Notes: generated by a model not told the origin, from the sequence alone. Shown: positions 11,963 to 23,189, numbered from the stretch's first letter. The stretch: DNA of 64,000 nt from Eukaryota sp. TZLM1-RC (GCA_040285825.1 JAUPSS010000001.1:992001-1056000); one strand, 5' to 3'. Numbers and translations: made by a program.

Positions 11963-12036
11963 TCTCCTGTGGCGTAGTGGCTTAACGCATCAGTCTTATG
12001 TACTGAGGATCGCGGGTTCGATCCCCGCCAGGAGAA
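11963..12036 (+). tRNA. tRNA-Ile (anticodon UAU)
   Basis: The 74-nt cloverleaf folds fully: a 7-bp acceptor stem TCTCCTG/CAGGAGA with discriminator A, D stem GCGT/ACGC, anticodon stem TCAGT/ACTGA closing the loop CTTATGT (anticodon TAT), a 5-nt variable loop and T stem GCGGG/CCCGC around TTCGATC. The internal A box (TGGCGTAGTGG) and B box (GGTTCGATCCC) are present and there is no intron. A T4 run at 12043-12046 could terminate Pol III. An identical gene lies at 18928. Confidence 0.95.
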
Positions 12037-12931
12037 AGCTGGTTTTAACGCAGTTATTTGTGTTGTGTACAAACATGCCATTTTATATAACTAATTTTTT
12101 CTTTGACGAACAAGGAATAAAAAATCCTCAAATACACAATTAAAGCGCTACATCCTCAAAATCTGACTTCTCTACATCAAATCAATAAATAACTTACGAT
12201 TTAGAAATTTTCCTAAAAGAAGCGAATGAATCAGAAATTAATTTCATCATTGCCTCAAAAACTATTCTTTGACTTTGTGAATCGCTTTTCAGAGAAAATT
12301 CATCTCATTGAAAACTGTGCCAGCTCTTATCTTATTTCTTTGCAACAGGAAATTGAAATTCTTTCACCAAATATCTGGTCTAAGTGTTTTCCCTCTGATA
12401 CTGTGGAACTTCCTTCATGAAGCTTGCTCTACTTACCCCTGACTTTTGCAAAATTGTAGAAAAAAATTAAAAGTTTTAGAAAACTTGGATTATATTGTAC
12501 GTCTTAGCTTGGCTAAAGAAAAAAATCCCGTTTTTGCAAACTTTATGATTGATCTTGAAGACAGTTGCTCAAGTTGCCTAATCTCCCAAATTCCCAACAT
12601 TTATGGCCTTCGACTTAATGATCACCAATGGACCACTGCAATGAGAATGAGATGTTTTCTATGGCCTTGTTCTTTACCAAATGATTTAATTTGTCGCTGC
12701 AAGAGTGTTGTTACGCTTTCCCATATTTTAAACTGTAAGTATTTTATAACTTATCGCTCAATTGTTCATGACTCAGTTCGTGATCAATTATATGCCATGT
12801 GCAAAAGTTTCAATATAGAGGCATTTATTGAGCCACTAGTACGTAAGCTGTCTTCAGATCAAACTGATGATTCCTTTGGCAAAAGAAGGGCAGATTTAGT
12901 AGCTCCAGGGATCGATGGTGTTCTCAATGTT

Positions 12932-15900
12932 GATTTTGTCAAATCGATTTTGTCAGGTATTTTGGGAAAATCGAAGAGCAACTTTTTGCTATTCAAAATC
13001 TTGAAATTGACGAACATTTAGCGTTTTCGGTCCTAAATGTATGCTTTGGATTAAAATTAATCACCTTCTTCGTTCTTCGTCCAATTGCAATTGGAGAATC
13101 GTTTTCAAGAATTCTTGCGTCTCTTGTTTTCAATAGAATTGGGAAAAAAGCCAAGAAATTTTTCAGTCCGTTTCAATTTGGAATCAAGACAATTGATGGT
13201 GCTTCTTCTGCTGCTCTTTCGTCGGATGTGTTTTTTAATTCTAGTGATTCTAATTACATCTTCAATTTAGATTTTAAGAATGCTTTCAATTCTGTATCTC
13301 GTTCTTCCATTTTACCTTTGCTGCAAAAACATTTTCCTGAAGTTGAGCCTTTTTTCTATTCATTTTATGGAAAATCATCCACATTGGTCTATGAAAACTT
13401 TGACCTGCTTTCGTCTTCAGGTGTTAAACAAGGTGATCCACTTGGTCCTTTTTTCTTTTGTCTGGCAATTCATCCATTAATGTGCGAATTGAAAGAAAAA
13501 TTCCCAGAATTAGATATTGCAGCATATATGGATGACATTTCTGTAATTGCTCCTATTACAATTCTGAAACAAATAGCAACTTTTATTCAACAGCGTTATG
13601 AAGATATTGGTCTCTCATTGAATGTCTCCAAATGTTTGATTATTGGCCATGAACCAATTGATTTTTTCATTAATGATGTCAATGTCTCCTTAATCAATTA
13701 TGATCAGTCTGGTTTTCGTTTTTTGTGTTGTTATCTCGGAAATATTGATGAAGTCAAAAACCAACTTTCGACTCTGTTGACTCAATTTGGAAATGAATTA
13801 GAATCAATAGAAAATTTAAATATTGAGAAACATTTGAAATTCTTTTGTCTAAAAATTTGATATTTTTGGAAAGTTTACTCATATTTTGAGATCAACATCA
13901 CCATCAATTTCTTTGGAGTTTTGTCGCCTTTTTAATGAACAAACAACCAATTTTTTTAGCAAAATTATTGGAAATTGATGCATCTCAATTACGAAGACCC
14001 ATTTTTTGTGGTACAAATTTTGGTGGTGTTGATTTCCATAAATCAAGCTACCTTTGTAAAAGCTGCCTTTATAGGAGTTGGTAAAAATTTTATTTAAGAA
14101 TTTGTGAATCGTTTTCTCGAAAAAATTGATCTCATTGAAAATTGTGGCAGCTTTTTATCTTATTTCTTTGCAACAGAAAATTGAAAATCTTTCACCCAAT
14201 ATTTGGTCTAAATATTTCCCCTCTGTTATTGTGGAACTTCCTCCAAAAAGCTTGCTCTCCCTACCACTGACTTTTTGCAAAATTGTAGAAAAAAATTAAA
14301 AGTTTTAGAAAACTTGGATTATATTGTACGTCTTAGCTTGGCTAAAGAAAAAAATCCCGTTTTTGCAAACTTTATGATTGATCTTGAAGACAGTTGCTCA
14401 AGTTGCCTAATCTCCCAAATTCCCAACATTTATGGCCTTCGACTTAATGATCACCAATGGACCACTGCAATGAGAATGAGATGTTTTCTATGGCCTTGTT
14501 CTTTTACCAAATGATTTAATTTGTCGCTGCAAGAGTGTTGTTACGCTTTCCCATATTTTAAACTGTAAGTATTTTATAACTTATCGCTCAATTGTTCATG
14601 ACTCAGTTCGTGATCAATTATATGCCATGTGCAAAAGTTTCAATATAGAGGCATTTATTGAGCCACTAGTACGTAAGCTGTCTTCAGATCAAACTGATGA
14701 TTCCTTTGGCAAAAGAAGGGCAGATTTAGTAGCTCCAGGGATCGATGGTGTTCTCAATGTTGATTTTGTCAAATCGATTTTGTCAGGTATTTTGGGAAAA
14801 TCGAAGAGCAACTTTTTGCTATTCAAAATCTTGAAATTGACGAACATTTAGCGTTTTCGGTCCTAAATGTATGCTTTGGATTAAAATTAATCACCTTCTT
14901 CGTTCTTCGTCCAATTGCAATTGGAGAATCGTTTTCAAGAATTCTTGCGTCTCTTGTTTTCAATAGAATTGGGAAAAAAGCCAAGAAATTTTTCAGTCCG
15001 TTTCAATTTGGAATCAAGACAATTGATGGTGCTTCTTCTGCTGCTCTTTCGTCGGATGTGTTTTTTAATTCTAGTGATTCTAATTACATCTTCAATTTAG
15101 ATTTTAAGAATGCTTTCAATTCTGTATCTCGTTCTTCCATTTTACCTTTGCTGCAAAAACATTTTCCTGCAGTTGAGCCTTTTTTCTATTCATTTTATGG
15201 AAAATCATCCACATTGGTCTATGAAAACTTTGACCTGCTTTCGTCTTCAGGTGTTAAACAAGGTGATCCACTTGGTCCTTTTTTCTTTTGTCTGGCAATT
15301 CATCCATTAATGTGCGAATTGAAAGAAAAATTCCCAGAATTAGATATTGCAGCATATATGGATGACATTTCTGTAATTGCTCCAATTACAATTCTGAAAC
15401 AAATAGCAACTTTTATTCAACAGCGTTATGAAGATATTGGTCTCTCATTGAATGTCTCCAAATGTTTGATTATTGGCCATGAACCAATTGATTTTTTCAT
15501 TAATGATGTCAATGTCTCCTTAATCAATTATGATCAGTCTGGTTTTCGTTTTTTGTGTTGTTATCTCGGAAATATTGATGAAGTCAAAAACCAACTTTCG
15601 ACTCTGTTGACTCAATTTGGAAATGAATTAGAATCAATAGAAAATTTAAATATTGAGAAACATTTGAAATTCTTTTGTCTAAAAATTTGATATTTTGGAA
15701 AGTTTACTCATATTTTGAGATCAACATCACCATCAATTTCTTTGGAGTTTTGTCGCCTTTTTAATGAACAAACAACCAATTTTTTAGCAAAATTATTGGA
15801 AATTGATGCATCTCAATTACGAAGACCCATTTTTTGTGGTACAAATTTTGGTGGTGTTGATTTCCATAAATCAAGCTACCTTTGTAAAGCTGCCTTTATA

Positions 15901-18408
15901 GGAGTTGGTAAAAATTTTATTTAAGAATTTGTGAATCGTTTTCTCGAAAAAATTGATCTCATTGAAAATTGTGGCAGCTTTTATCTTATTTCTTTGCAAC
16001 AGAAAATTGAAAATCTTTCACCCAATATTTGGTCTAAATATTTCCCCTCTGTTATTGTGGAACTTCCTCCAAAAAGCTTGCTCTCCCTACCACTGACTTT
16101 TGCAAAATTGTAGAAAAAAATTAAAAGTTTAAGAAAACTTGGATTATATTGTACGTCTTAGCTTGGCTAAAGAAAAAAAATCCCGTTTTTGCAAACTTTA
16201 TGATTGATCTTGAAGACAGTTGCTCAAGTTGCCTAATCTCCCAAATTCCCAACATTTATGGCCTTCGACTTAATGATCACCAATGGACCACTGCAATGAG
16301 AATGAGATGTTTTCTATGGCCTTGTTCTTTACCAAATGATTTAATTTGTCGCTGCAAGAGTGTTGTTACGCTTTCCCATATTTTAAACTGTAAGTATTTT
16401 ATAACTTATCGCTCAATTGTTCATGACTCAGTTCGTGATCAATTATATGCCATGTGCAAAAGTTTCAATATAGAGGCATTTATTGAGCCACTAGTACGTA
16501 AGCTGTCTTCAGATCAAACTGATGATTCCTTTGGCAAAAGAAGGGCAGATTTAGTAGCTCCAGGGATCGATGGTGTTCTCAATGTTGATTTTGTCAAATC
16601 GATTTTGTCAGGTATTTTGGGAAAATCGAAGAGCAACTTTTGCTATTCAAAATCTTGAAATTGACGAACATTTAGCGTTTTCGGTCCTAAATGTATGCTT
16701 TGGATTAAAATTAATCACCTTCTTCGATCTTCGTCCAATTGCAATTGGAGAATCGTTTTCAAGAATTCTTGCGTCTCTTGTTTTCAATAGAATTGGGAAA
16801 AAAGCCAAGAAATTTTTCAGTCCGTTTCAATTTGGAATCAAGACAATTGATGGTGCTTCTTCTGCTGCTCTTTCGTCGGATGTGTTTTTTAATTCTAGTG
16901 ATTCTAATTACATCTTCAATTTAGATTTTAAGAATGCTTTCAATTCTGTATCTCGTTCTTCCATTTTACCTTTGCTGCAAAAACATTTTCCTGAAGTTGA
17001 GCCTTTTTTCTATTCATTTTATGGAAAATCATCCACATTGGTCTATGAAAACTTTGACCTGCTTTCGTCTTCAGGTGTTAAACAAGGTGATCCACTTGGT
17101 CCTTTTTTCTTTTGTCTGGCAATTCATCCATTAATGTGCGAATTGAAAGAAAAATTCCCAGAATTAGATATTGCAGCATATATGGATGACATTTCTGTAA
17201 TTGCTCCTATTACAATTCTGAAACAAATAGCAACTTTTATTCAACAGCGTTATGAAGATATTGGTGTCTCATTGAATATCTTCAAATGTTTGATTATTGG
17301 CCATGAACCAATTGATTTTTTCATTAATGATGTCAATGTCTCCTTAATCAATTATGATCAGTCTGGTTTTCGTTTTTTGTGTTGTTATCTCGGAAATATT
17401 GATGAAGTCAAAAACCAACTTTCGACTCTGTTGACTCAATTTGGAAATGAAGTAGAATCAATAGAAAATTTAAATATTGAGAAACATTTGAAATTCTTTT
17501 GTCTAAAAATTTGATATTTTGGAAAGTTTACTCATATTTTGAGATCAACATCACCATCAATTTCTTTTGGAGTTTTGTCGCCTTTTTAATGAACAAACAA
17601 CCAATTTTTTTAGCAAAATTATTGGAAATTGATGCATCTCAATTACGAAGACCCATTTTTTGTGGTACAAATTTTGGTGGTGTTGATTTCCATAAATCAA
17701 GCTACCTTTGTAAAGCTGCCTTTATAGGAGTTGGTAAAAATTTTATTTAAGAATTTGTGAATCGTTTTCTCGAAAAAATTGATCTCATTGAAAATTGTGG
17801 CAGCTTTGATCTTATTTCTTTGCAACAGAAAATTGAAAATCTTTCACCCAATATTTGGTCTAAATATTTCCCCTCTGTTATTGTGGAACTTCCTCCAAAA
17901 AGCTTGCTCTCCCTACCACTGACTTTTGCAAAATTGCAGAAAAAAATCTTGAAAGTTTTAGAAAACTTGGATTATATTGTACGTCGTAGCTTGGCTAAAG
18001 AAAAAAAATCCCGTTTTTGCAAACTTTATGATTGATCTTGAAGACAGTTGCTCAAGTTGCCTAATCTCCCAAATTCCCAACATTTATGGCCTTCGACTTA
18101 ATGATCACCAATGGACCACTGCAATGAGAATGAGATGTTTTGTATGGCCTTGTTCTTTACCAGATGATTTAATTCGTCGCTGAAAAAATGTGGTTATACT
18201 TTCCCATATTTTAAACTGCAAGTATTTTATAACTTTTCGCTCGATTGTTCATGATTCAGTTCGTGATCAATTATATGATATGTGACTAAGTTTCAGTCTT
18301 GGGGCATTTATTGAACCTTTAGTACGTAAGCTATGTCTAGATCAAACTGATGATTCCTTTGGTAAAATGAGGGCAGATTTAGTAGCTCCCGGTGGTGTTC
18401 TCAACGTT
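12932..18408 (+). repeat. About 1.83-kb tandem repeat units (three)
   Basis: The fusion point (endonuclease cut after 'aatgttg', continuing 'attttgtcaaatcg') recurs at about 12932, 14762 and 16586, giving periods of 1830 and 1824 bp. Differences between units are scattered single substitutions (for example GAA to GCA at 13339/15169) and homopolymer indels. Confidence 0.9.
16570..17514 (+). CDS. Reverse transcriptase domain, longest open copy in the array
   Basis: This third unit keeps the longest continuous RT reading frame (314 codons). RT blocks in order are 'LRPIAIGESFSRIL', 'FQFGIKTIDGASSAAL', 'NLDFKNAFNSV', 'GVKQGDPLGP', 'AAYMDDISVIAP' with the catalytic YMDD, and the thumb-like 'GVSLNIFKCLIIGHEPIDFF'. 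The frame closes at 'FFCLKI'; the zinc-finger and endonuclease part continues in another frame downstream. The first codons read through the endonuclease/RT fusion and are probably not a natural N-terminus. This RT type, paired with a C-terminal PD-(D/E)XK-like endonuclease, puts it with RLE-bearing non-LTR elements rather than the APE-bearing LINE groups. A single-unit ORF this short is unlikely to be autonomous. Confidence 0.8.
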   Translation: MVFSMLILSNRFCQVFWENRRATFAIQNLEIDEHLAFSVLNVCFGLKLITFFDLRPIAIGESFSRILASLVFNRIGKKAKKFFSPFQFGIKTIDGASSAALSSDVFFNSSDSNYIFNLDFKNAFNSVSRSSILPLLQKHFPEVEPFFYSFYGKSSTLVYENFDLLSSSGVKQGDPLGPFFFCLAIHPLMCELKEKFPELDIAAYMDDISVIAPITILKQIATFIQQRYEDIGVSLNIFKCLIIGHEPIDFFINDVNVSLINYDQSGFRFLCCYLGNIDEVKNQLSTLLTQFGNEVESIENLNIEKHLKFFCLKI

Positions 18409-18927
18409 GTGGATGATGTTTAAGTAGATTTCTGCAAAAATTCTGCTGCTCGTTTGGTGTATTTCGCTGATTCGGCACTATCTAACGCCGACAAAAGAAA
18501 ATAAACAAATATGAAGAACCATTGGCACGGTTAGGTAGAGTTGAACATGTGAAATACCAGTTTGTGCCGTTTGCTATTTCTCTTTTTGGCAATGTTGTGC
18601 CTCAGGACTGCATTTTTCTTGATTATTTTAAGCCATTTTTACTAACTAAATTTCTTCAAAAATGAATTTTTACTTTCTGGTTAAATGGAACTGTTTTTTG
18701 AATTTTCAAGTCTATTTCAACAATGATTTTTAAAGCTCTTTTACCAATTGGTGAAGAATATGAAAGAAAAGCTGTGAGTAGGTTTAGTAATAATGATGCT
18801 TGTTTGGAGGATATTGATTATTAGACTGAATTCTGGTTTAATGAAAAAACAGTTTACAAAAAAATAATGAAGACAATTTTTAGTTTTACGATGGTCTTGT
18901 AAACCATCCTTAATTTCGTGACTGTTG

Positions 18928-19001
18928 TCTCCTGTGGCGTAGTGGCTTAACGCATCAGTCTTATGTACTGAGGATCGCGGGTTCGATCCCCGCCAGGAGA
19001 A
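18928..19001 (+). tRNA. tRNA-Ile (anticodon UAU), second copy
   Basis: Identical over all 74 nt to the gene at 11963-12036, with the same stems, anticodon TAT, and A and B boxes. The flanks differ, so the segment copied was no longer than the tRNA itself. A T5 run at 19006-19010 could terminate transcription. The retroelement array ends about 98 bp upstream. Confidence 0.95.
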
Positions 19002-19128
19002 ATTATTTTTAAACAATGAGTAATCCGCATTGAATCCAAAAGCCTCTTTTGAGAGCAAAGCACTTTAAGTCAATTTTTTCAATGCTGGAAAAAATCATTT
19101 TTCCAAAAATCTGTAAAGAAATTGAGTA

Positions 19129-19659
19129 TTGCAGATGCATCCATGTGGATTGTGCAGTACAAAAAGGCAAAATATTTGTATATCCAATTGGGGAACAATT
19201 ACTAAAGATAGCCCAACATTTATTGAACTTCTTGAATGCAATACAACCTCCATTTCTGAAACCAAAAACAAAAATACATCACTTTTGAACCTTTTGAGGT
19301 TAGCGTGTTTTACATCAAATAATGATTTTGCTTATATTGGATATTTAGCATCATTATTTGAACATTCAATTGATAAAGAAATATTTATTCAATCACGTGA
19401 TGCAGAAACATTATGTGGCTTATATAATCCTAATGTTGATGGAAATCATGATGATGGTTCGAATGATACAAATAATGAATCAGGTGATGAACGAGATGAA
19501 GATTTTGAAAAATATACTTCAACAATAACTAAGGTTGAATATTTCGAAGTGGAACAACAACCTAATATTGAAAGTATTACTGATGATGACATTCTTATTG
19601 GAAAAATCCTGATGATATTGTTTGATAGTGAAGTTGAACATAAAATCAGTAATTATTAA
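19129..19659 (+). CDS. Unrecognised ORF, possibly a gene fragment
   Basis: A 176-codon frame with an acidic Asn/Asp/Glu-rich stretch (residues 100-130). It has no recognised motif, and the frame 5' of it is uncertain because a second overlapping frame starts at 19049. It could be a small or broken gene next to the retroelement array, or chance. Composition (Leu/Ile-rich core, acidic linker) is protein-like, which is the only support. Confidence 0.25.
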   Translation: MQMHPCGLCSTKRQNICISNWGTITKDSPTFIELLECNTTSISETKNKNTSLLNLLRLACFTSNNDFAYIGYLASLFEHSIDKEIFIQSRDAETLCGLYNPNVDGNHDDGSNDTNNESGDERDEDFEKYTSTITKVEYFEVEQQPNIESITDDDILIGKILMILFDSEVEHKISNY

Positions 19660-20743
19660 TGAACTTTTTAATAAGTTCAGAGAATCAAATTTTATTCATA
19701 AAGATGATTTAGATATCATATTAGAATCTATCGATGGCTTTGTTGAAAGACTTAATTAAGAAACGAGTTCACGAGTTCACTTTATGCATCTGCATAAAGT
19801 ATGATGAAATGTCTTTGAGTGAATCACATCCTTTATTGAAGTGTCTCGATAATATGGTGCAATAATTACCTATTGATTTTGTAGTTCAAAATTTCAGTAT
19901 CTTCAAGGGTTAGAAGAAATTTGATTTGGTAAATTCATTGAAATCTGGAGCCCAGACCACTTCGATTTTCATCCATACGATTTTCTATTGAGTGGGTTAC
20001 GGGATATATGAGCCTACTGCTGGGGCGGTGGATGCGTGGGAATAGAAAGTTGTTCGGGGAGGAGCTGTGGAAAGGCGTGATTGGCCGAAGCTTTGCTTGG
20101 AGGGAAGTCTTGGATTGTAATACACGGGTCCAGGTGTATGAAGTCTTTGCTTAAAGTGTCATTTTCATTATGAGGATTCTCATGTAGCACGATATGCCCA
20201 AAATTGAGTAATAAATGGTGGTCTAGATGGGGCACATATAGAATGTAACAAATATGTGAAATATGTTGTGTGAAATGGCACCTAGTAACGATGACCAAAG
20301 GGAAATAGAAATTATTCATTGTCAATTTTGGTAATTATCATATTTTCTCGCATTGCTCTCGTGCCCACATTGTTCAATGGATTTCAACGAGGAGTCTCGT
20401 GTACCACTGGTAGTTTGCAGTCAGCGCCATAGTGTATGCGGTGTAATTAACAATAATATAAAATCTTTATTGAACTGCGACCTTTAGTGAAATTGAATCA
20501 CCCAAGACAGTTTCTATACCATTTGATCTGCTTATATTTCAAAAATTCTTTATCGTGCGTGCTTAAGTCCTAAGTTTGCTGGAGTTGGCTTTTCAAAAGC
20601 AACATATTTATGCAGAAGTGCTTTCAGTGACAGCAGGAAAAATTGACACCATCTGTAAGGAAAATAAGATTTTGATATGGTTTTGAATCTCGGTTTTAAT
20701 CGCAAGCGAAGAGCCAACAAATTGTTTCATTTTCCTCGCTGCC
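19660..20743. other. Intergenic, no gene seen
   Basis: I find no conserved ORF, RNA gene or mobile-element trace. The last 300 bases probably contain the promoter of the RING-kinase gene. Confidence 0.4.
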
Positions 20744-22669
20744 ATGGTTGATCATCCTGATAGTTTCTTGTGTATGGTACACAGAGGGTTGCTCCTTGAG
20801 CCTCGTGCTCTTCCGTGTGGCCATTCCTTTTGCCTTTCGTGCATTGAGGAGTGGTTGGGTTTGAATCAAACCTGTCCTTCCTGCAGAACTGCAGTGTCTC
20901 TGCATGATGTTACACGAAACTATCAATTGGAAGATCTAATGCAGGATGTGCTGAAGCCATATGTTATCCAGTCGGCTGATCTAGCACAGTTATCTATCCT
21001 AAAGCGGGCACCTCGGGCCACGATCCACGCCGCGGAGCTGAATCAAAGAGAAGTAATCTGGAAGCAACCATACTTTTCTGCAGACGATGTTGAAGTTGTC
21101 CGTGAAGTTGTATCTCGTGTTTATCAAGTTTATCGAACGCTCAGTTCACCAACTCAGGTAGTGAGTGTTTTGGGTGTTACTCTTGATCCCCCTGGTATTG
21201 TTCAAGAATGTCTTTCATGTTCACTCCAAGATCTTTTTAACCAAAAGCGAGTCCTCAATCCAATGGAAGCTTTTCTCGTTATCGAAGAAGTATCCCAGGC
21301 TGTTTCGTGCTTTCACCTAGCTGGTTTTGTTCACCGTGATGTTTCTGCCGGAAATGTGTTACTCAAACTCCGTGGCAAGGCAATTGTATCTGCAAAACTG
21401 GGCGATTTCGATGACTCCAGGGCATGTGACGTCACCCTCACACAAATGATGTTAGGAACTGTCGCCTACATGGCTCCTGAAGTTCTATTTGGTGAATTAC
21501 GTAGAGCTCATTCTGAAGTAGACATCTTCTCTTTGGGTGTGCTCTTTTGGGGAATTTTAGCCGATACAGATCCTTCAAAAGTAGTTACGAATCCTGCTCA
21601 ACTACAGGTTAGTCGAATTTCTTCCCACGGTGCTGCACTGATTAATTTGGATAAGCTACCGACATTATGGAGGCCATTAATTGCAAGCATGGTTAGTCTT
21701 AAGGCTGAGAACCGTCCCAAAATTGAAAGTGTTCTTCAAGGTGTGCGAAATGCAAGATTAAACATTGAAGAATTGGATAGATACCAACTGCAGCCAGCCA
21801 ACTCTTCAATTGAATCCCTTCAGAAACAAATAACCGACCTTGAATCCATAAATCAACAACTCAACAGAATTTTGGAGGAACGTGATGCTGGAATTGCCAG
21901 GTTGGAAAAGGAAAAGAATGCTGTGGAGCAAGCCTACAATGCCACTTTTGCGCAGAAAAATGCCGAAATTGCCAACCTTAGATCTACCATTGATGAATCG
22001 GAAAAGCAAAATACTCTACTCAGTAGAACTAATTCTGATTTAGCAAGCAGAATTGCTGACCTTGAAGCGTTGTTGAAAGAGTGCCGTTGTAATCAACCTT
22101 TGAACAATATCGATGATCATCATCCTCCATCTAAGGAAGAAATTTTGGAAGACATCAAGTCGAATGTAAATTGGAATGGATTGGGGGATAAGGTGAAGAA
22201 GGTTGTTGAGGACTTGGTTAATGGTTCCACTCTGACTGAATTGAATCTTTGGTCCAACAACATTACCTCTGAAGGCGCTATTGCTCTCGCCCGTGCTCTG
22301 GAGAGCAATTCCACTCTGACTGAATTGGATCTTCAGTACAACAACATTACCTCTGAAGGCGCTATTGCTCTCGCCCGTGCTCTGGAGAGCAATTCCACTC
22401 TGACTGAATTGAATCTTATGGGCAACAATATTACCTCTGAAGGCGCTAGTGCTCTCGCCCGTGCTCTGGAGAGCAATTCCACTCTGACTGGATTGTATCT
22501 TGGGGACAACAACATTACCTCTGAAGGCGCTAGTGCTCTCGCCCGTGCTCTGGAGAGGAATTCCACTCTGACTGAATTGCATCTTGTGTCCAACGACATT
22601 AGCAATCCAACTAAATCCAAACTTCGACAAATAGCATCTAATCGTCCTTATCTTCAAATTTCCGTTTAA
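20744..22669 (+). CDS. RING - protein kinase - coiled coil - LRR protein
   Basis: 641-residue multi-domain signalling protein. An N-terminal RING-like finger reads C10-x2-H13-x11-C25-x-H27-x2-C30-x2-C33-x10-C44-x2-C47, with His in the second ligand position. A kinase domain follows (about 80-345). It has 'FVHRDVSAGNVLL' (HRD Asp ~199, Asn ~204) and 'AYMAPEV' with 'DIFSLGVLFWG', but its metal-binding motif is DFD ('LGDFDDSRA') rather than DFG. I see no glycine loop; the candidate ATP Lys lies in 'EVIWKQP'. Residues ~350-445 are a coiled coil. From ~495 there are four 28-residue ribonuclease-inhibitor-type LRRs ('LTELNLWSNNITSEGAIALA' type) plus a partial fifth. This looks like a ubiquitin ligase with a kinase or pseudokinase sensor module. 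The partner is unknown. No introns. Confidence 0.88.
   Translation: MVDHPDSFLCMVHRGLLLEPRALPCGHSFCLSCIEEWLGLNQTCPSCRTAVSLHDVTRNYQLEDLMQDVLKPYVIQSADLAQLSILKRAPRATIHAAELNQREVIWKQPYFSADDVEVVREVVSRVYQVYRTLSSPTQVVSVLGVTLDPPGIVQECLSCSLQDLFNQKRVLNPMEAFLVIEEVSQAVSCFHLAGFVHRDVSAGNVLLKLRGKAIVSAKLGDFDDSRACDVTLTQMMLGTVAYMAPEVLFGELRRAHSEVDIFSLGVLFWGILADTDPSKVVTNPAQLQVSRISSHGAALINLDKLPTLWRPLIASMVSLKAENRPKIESVLQGVRNARLNIEELDRYQLQPANSSIESLQKQITDLESINQQLNRILEERDAGIARLEKEKNAVEQAYNATFAQKNAEIANLRSTIDESEKQNTLLSRTNSDLASRIADLEALLKECRCNQPLNNIDDHHPPSKEEILEDIKSNVNWNGLGDKVKKVVEDLVNGSTLTELNLWSNNITSEGAIALARALESNSTLTELDLQYNNITSEGAIALARALESNSTLTELNLMGNNITSEGASALARALESNSTLTGLYLGDNNITSEGASALARALERNSTLTELHLVSNDISNPTKSKLRQIASNRPYLQISV
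22226..22597 (+). repeat. 84-bp tandem repeats encoding LRRs
   Basis: Four full near-identical 84-bp units begin at 22226, 22310, 22394 and 22478, with a partial fifth at 22562. The near identity at base level implies recent expansion or gene conversion; copy number may vary between strains. The variable codons fall in the short stretch just before 'NNIT'. Confidence 0.95.
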
Positions 22670-22782
22670 TAAACACATTTTAATCACTTTTTTCATCAAC
22701 ACAAAACCAACTAAAAAATTCTCCAACACCAATACAAATCAAAACCCAATATAAACTGGAAAAAACAACATAACCAACTGCC

Positions 22783-22913
22783 AACATCGTAGTCCAGTGG
22801 GTTTGCTCTTCGTTCTCTGCTTTGGCAACAGGGTTCGAATCCTATCAGCTGCACTTCTGGCAAAAGGGGACCCCAAAGTGGGAGCCAGCGTTTCCTTTCC
22901 CACTTTCCGGGTC
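22783..22913 (+). ncRNA. tRNA-like / SINE-like element with long hairpin
   Basis: A Pol III A-box-like sequence (TAGTCCAGTGGG, 22790-22801) is followed 31 nt later by a perfect B box (GGTTCGAATCC, 22832-22842). The arms do not fold into a good cloverleaf: the acceptor does not pair and the T stem has mismatches. Downstream is a 14-bp stem (GACCC + AAAGTGGGA at 22869-22883 with TCCCACTTT + GGGTC at 22898-22913). A tRNA-derived SINE or a Pol III-transcribed structured RNA fits best; a dead tRNA gene is possible. Confidence 0.4.
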
Positions 22914-23189
22914 TGACTGCATGGTGCTTGATCAATGAGGGTGATTCTGAAGATTGGGCATTTTCGGTATTTGTGGATCTTGATTTTGTGTATTAATCGC
23001 CAAAACTTCCTTTAATCGCCAAAACACGTGAAAAGAGTAAAATTAAAGAGTACAACGTACCCTTAACGCAGCTAGGATGTGTTGCGCATGTTAAGTATTA
23101 TTTTACAATTCTTATGACTCACAGCAAACGCTTATCAAAAAAGATTGTAATTTCATATCATCTGGTGTCAATAAGATTATCCGTTGTGT

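Larger units (their letters stand above)
12226..18830 (+). mobile_element. Tandem array of RT-RLE non-LTR retroelement units
   Basis: Head-to-tail copies of one retroelement. Each unit encodes a reverse transcriptase with 'RPIAIGESFSRIL', 'NLDFKNAFNSV', 'GVKQGDPLGP' and 'AAYMDDISV', then a connecting region, a zinc-finger-like C-x-C...H-x4-C segment ('CRC...HILNC') and the start of the restriction-like endonuclease ('GKRRADL'). In the first units the endonuclease is cut at the same place ('GVLNV') and fused to the next unit's RT. Only the last copy runs on to a decayed full C-terminus ending near 18822. Units are almost identical at base level, so amplification is recent. Frames are broken mostly by single-base length changes in homopolymers, so some of the damage could be sequencing error. 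The array sits between two identical tRNA-Ile genes. Confidence 0.9.

Noticed and set aside
20014-20325. 103-codon minus-strand frame
   Set aside because: No recognisable features, His/Pro-rich odd composition, no conserved start context; likely chance.
22226-22597. CRISPR-like regular repeats
   Set aside because: The 84-bp units are in frame and encode LRRs; there are no unique spacers, and this is eukaryotic DNA.
22040-22732. Long open frame on the minus strand opposite the LRR repeats
   Set aside because: It mirrors the 84-bp repeat on the other strand; the plus-strand LRR protein explains the sequence.
22783-22854. Functional tRNA gene
   Set aside because: Acceptor arms do not pair and the T stem has mismatches although A and B boxes are good.
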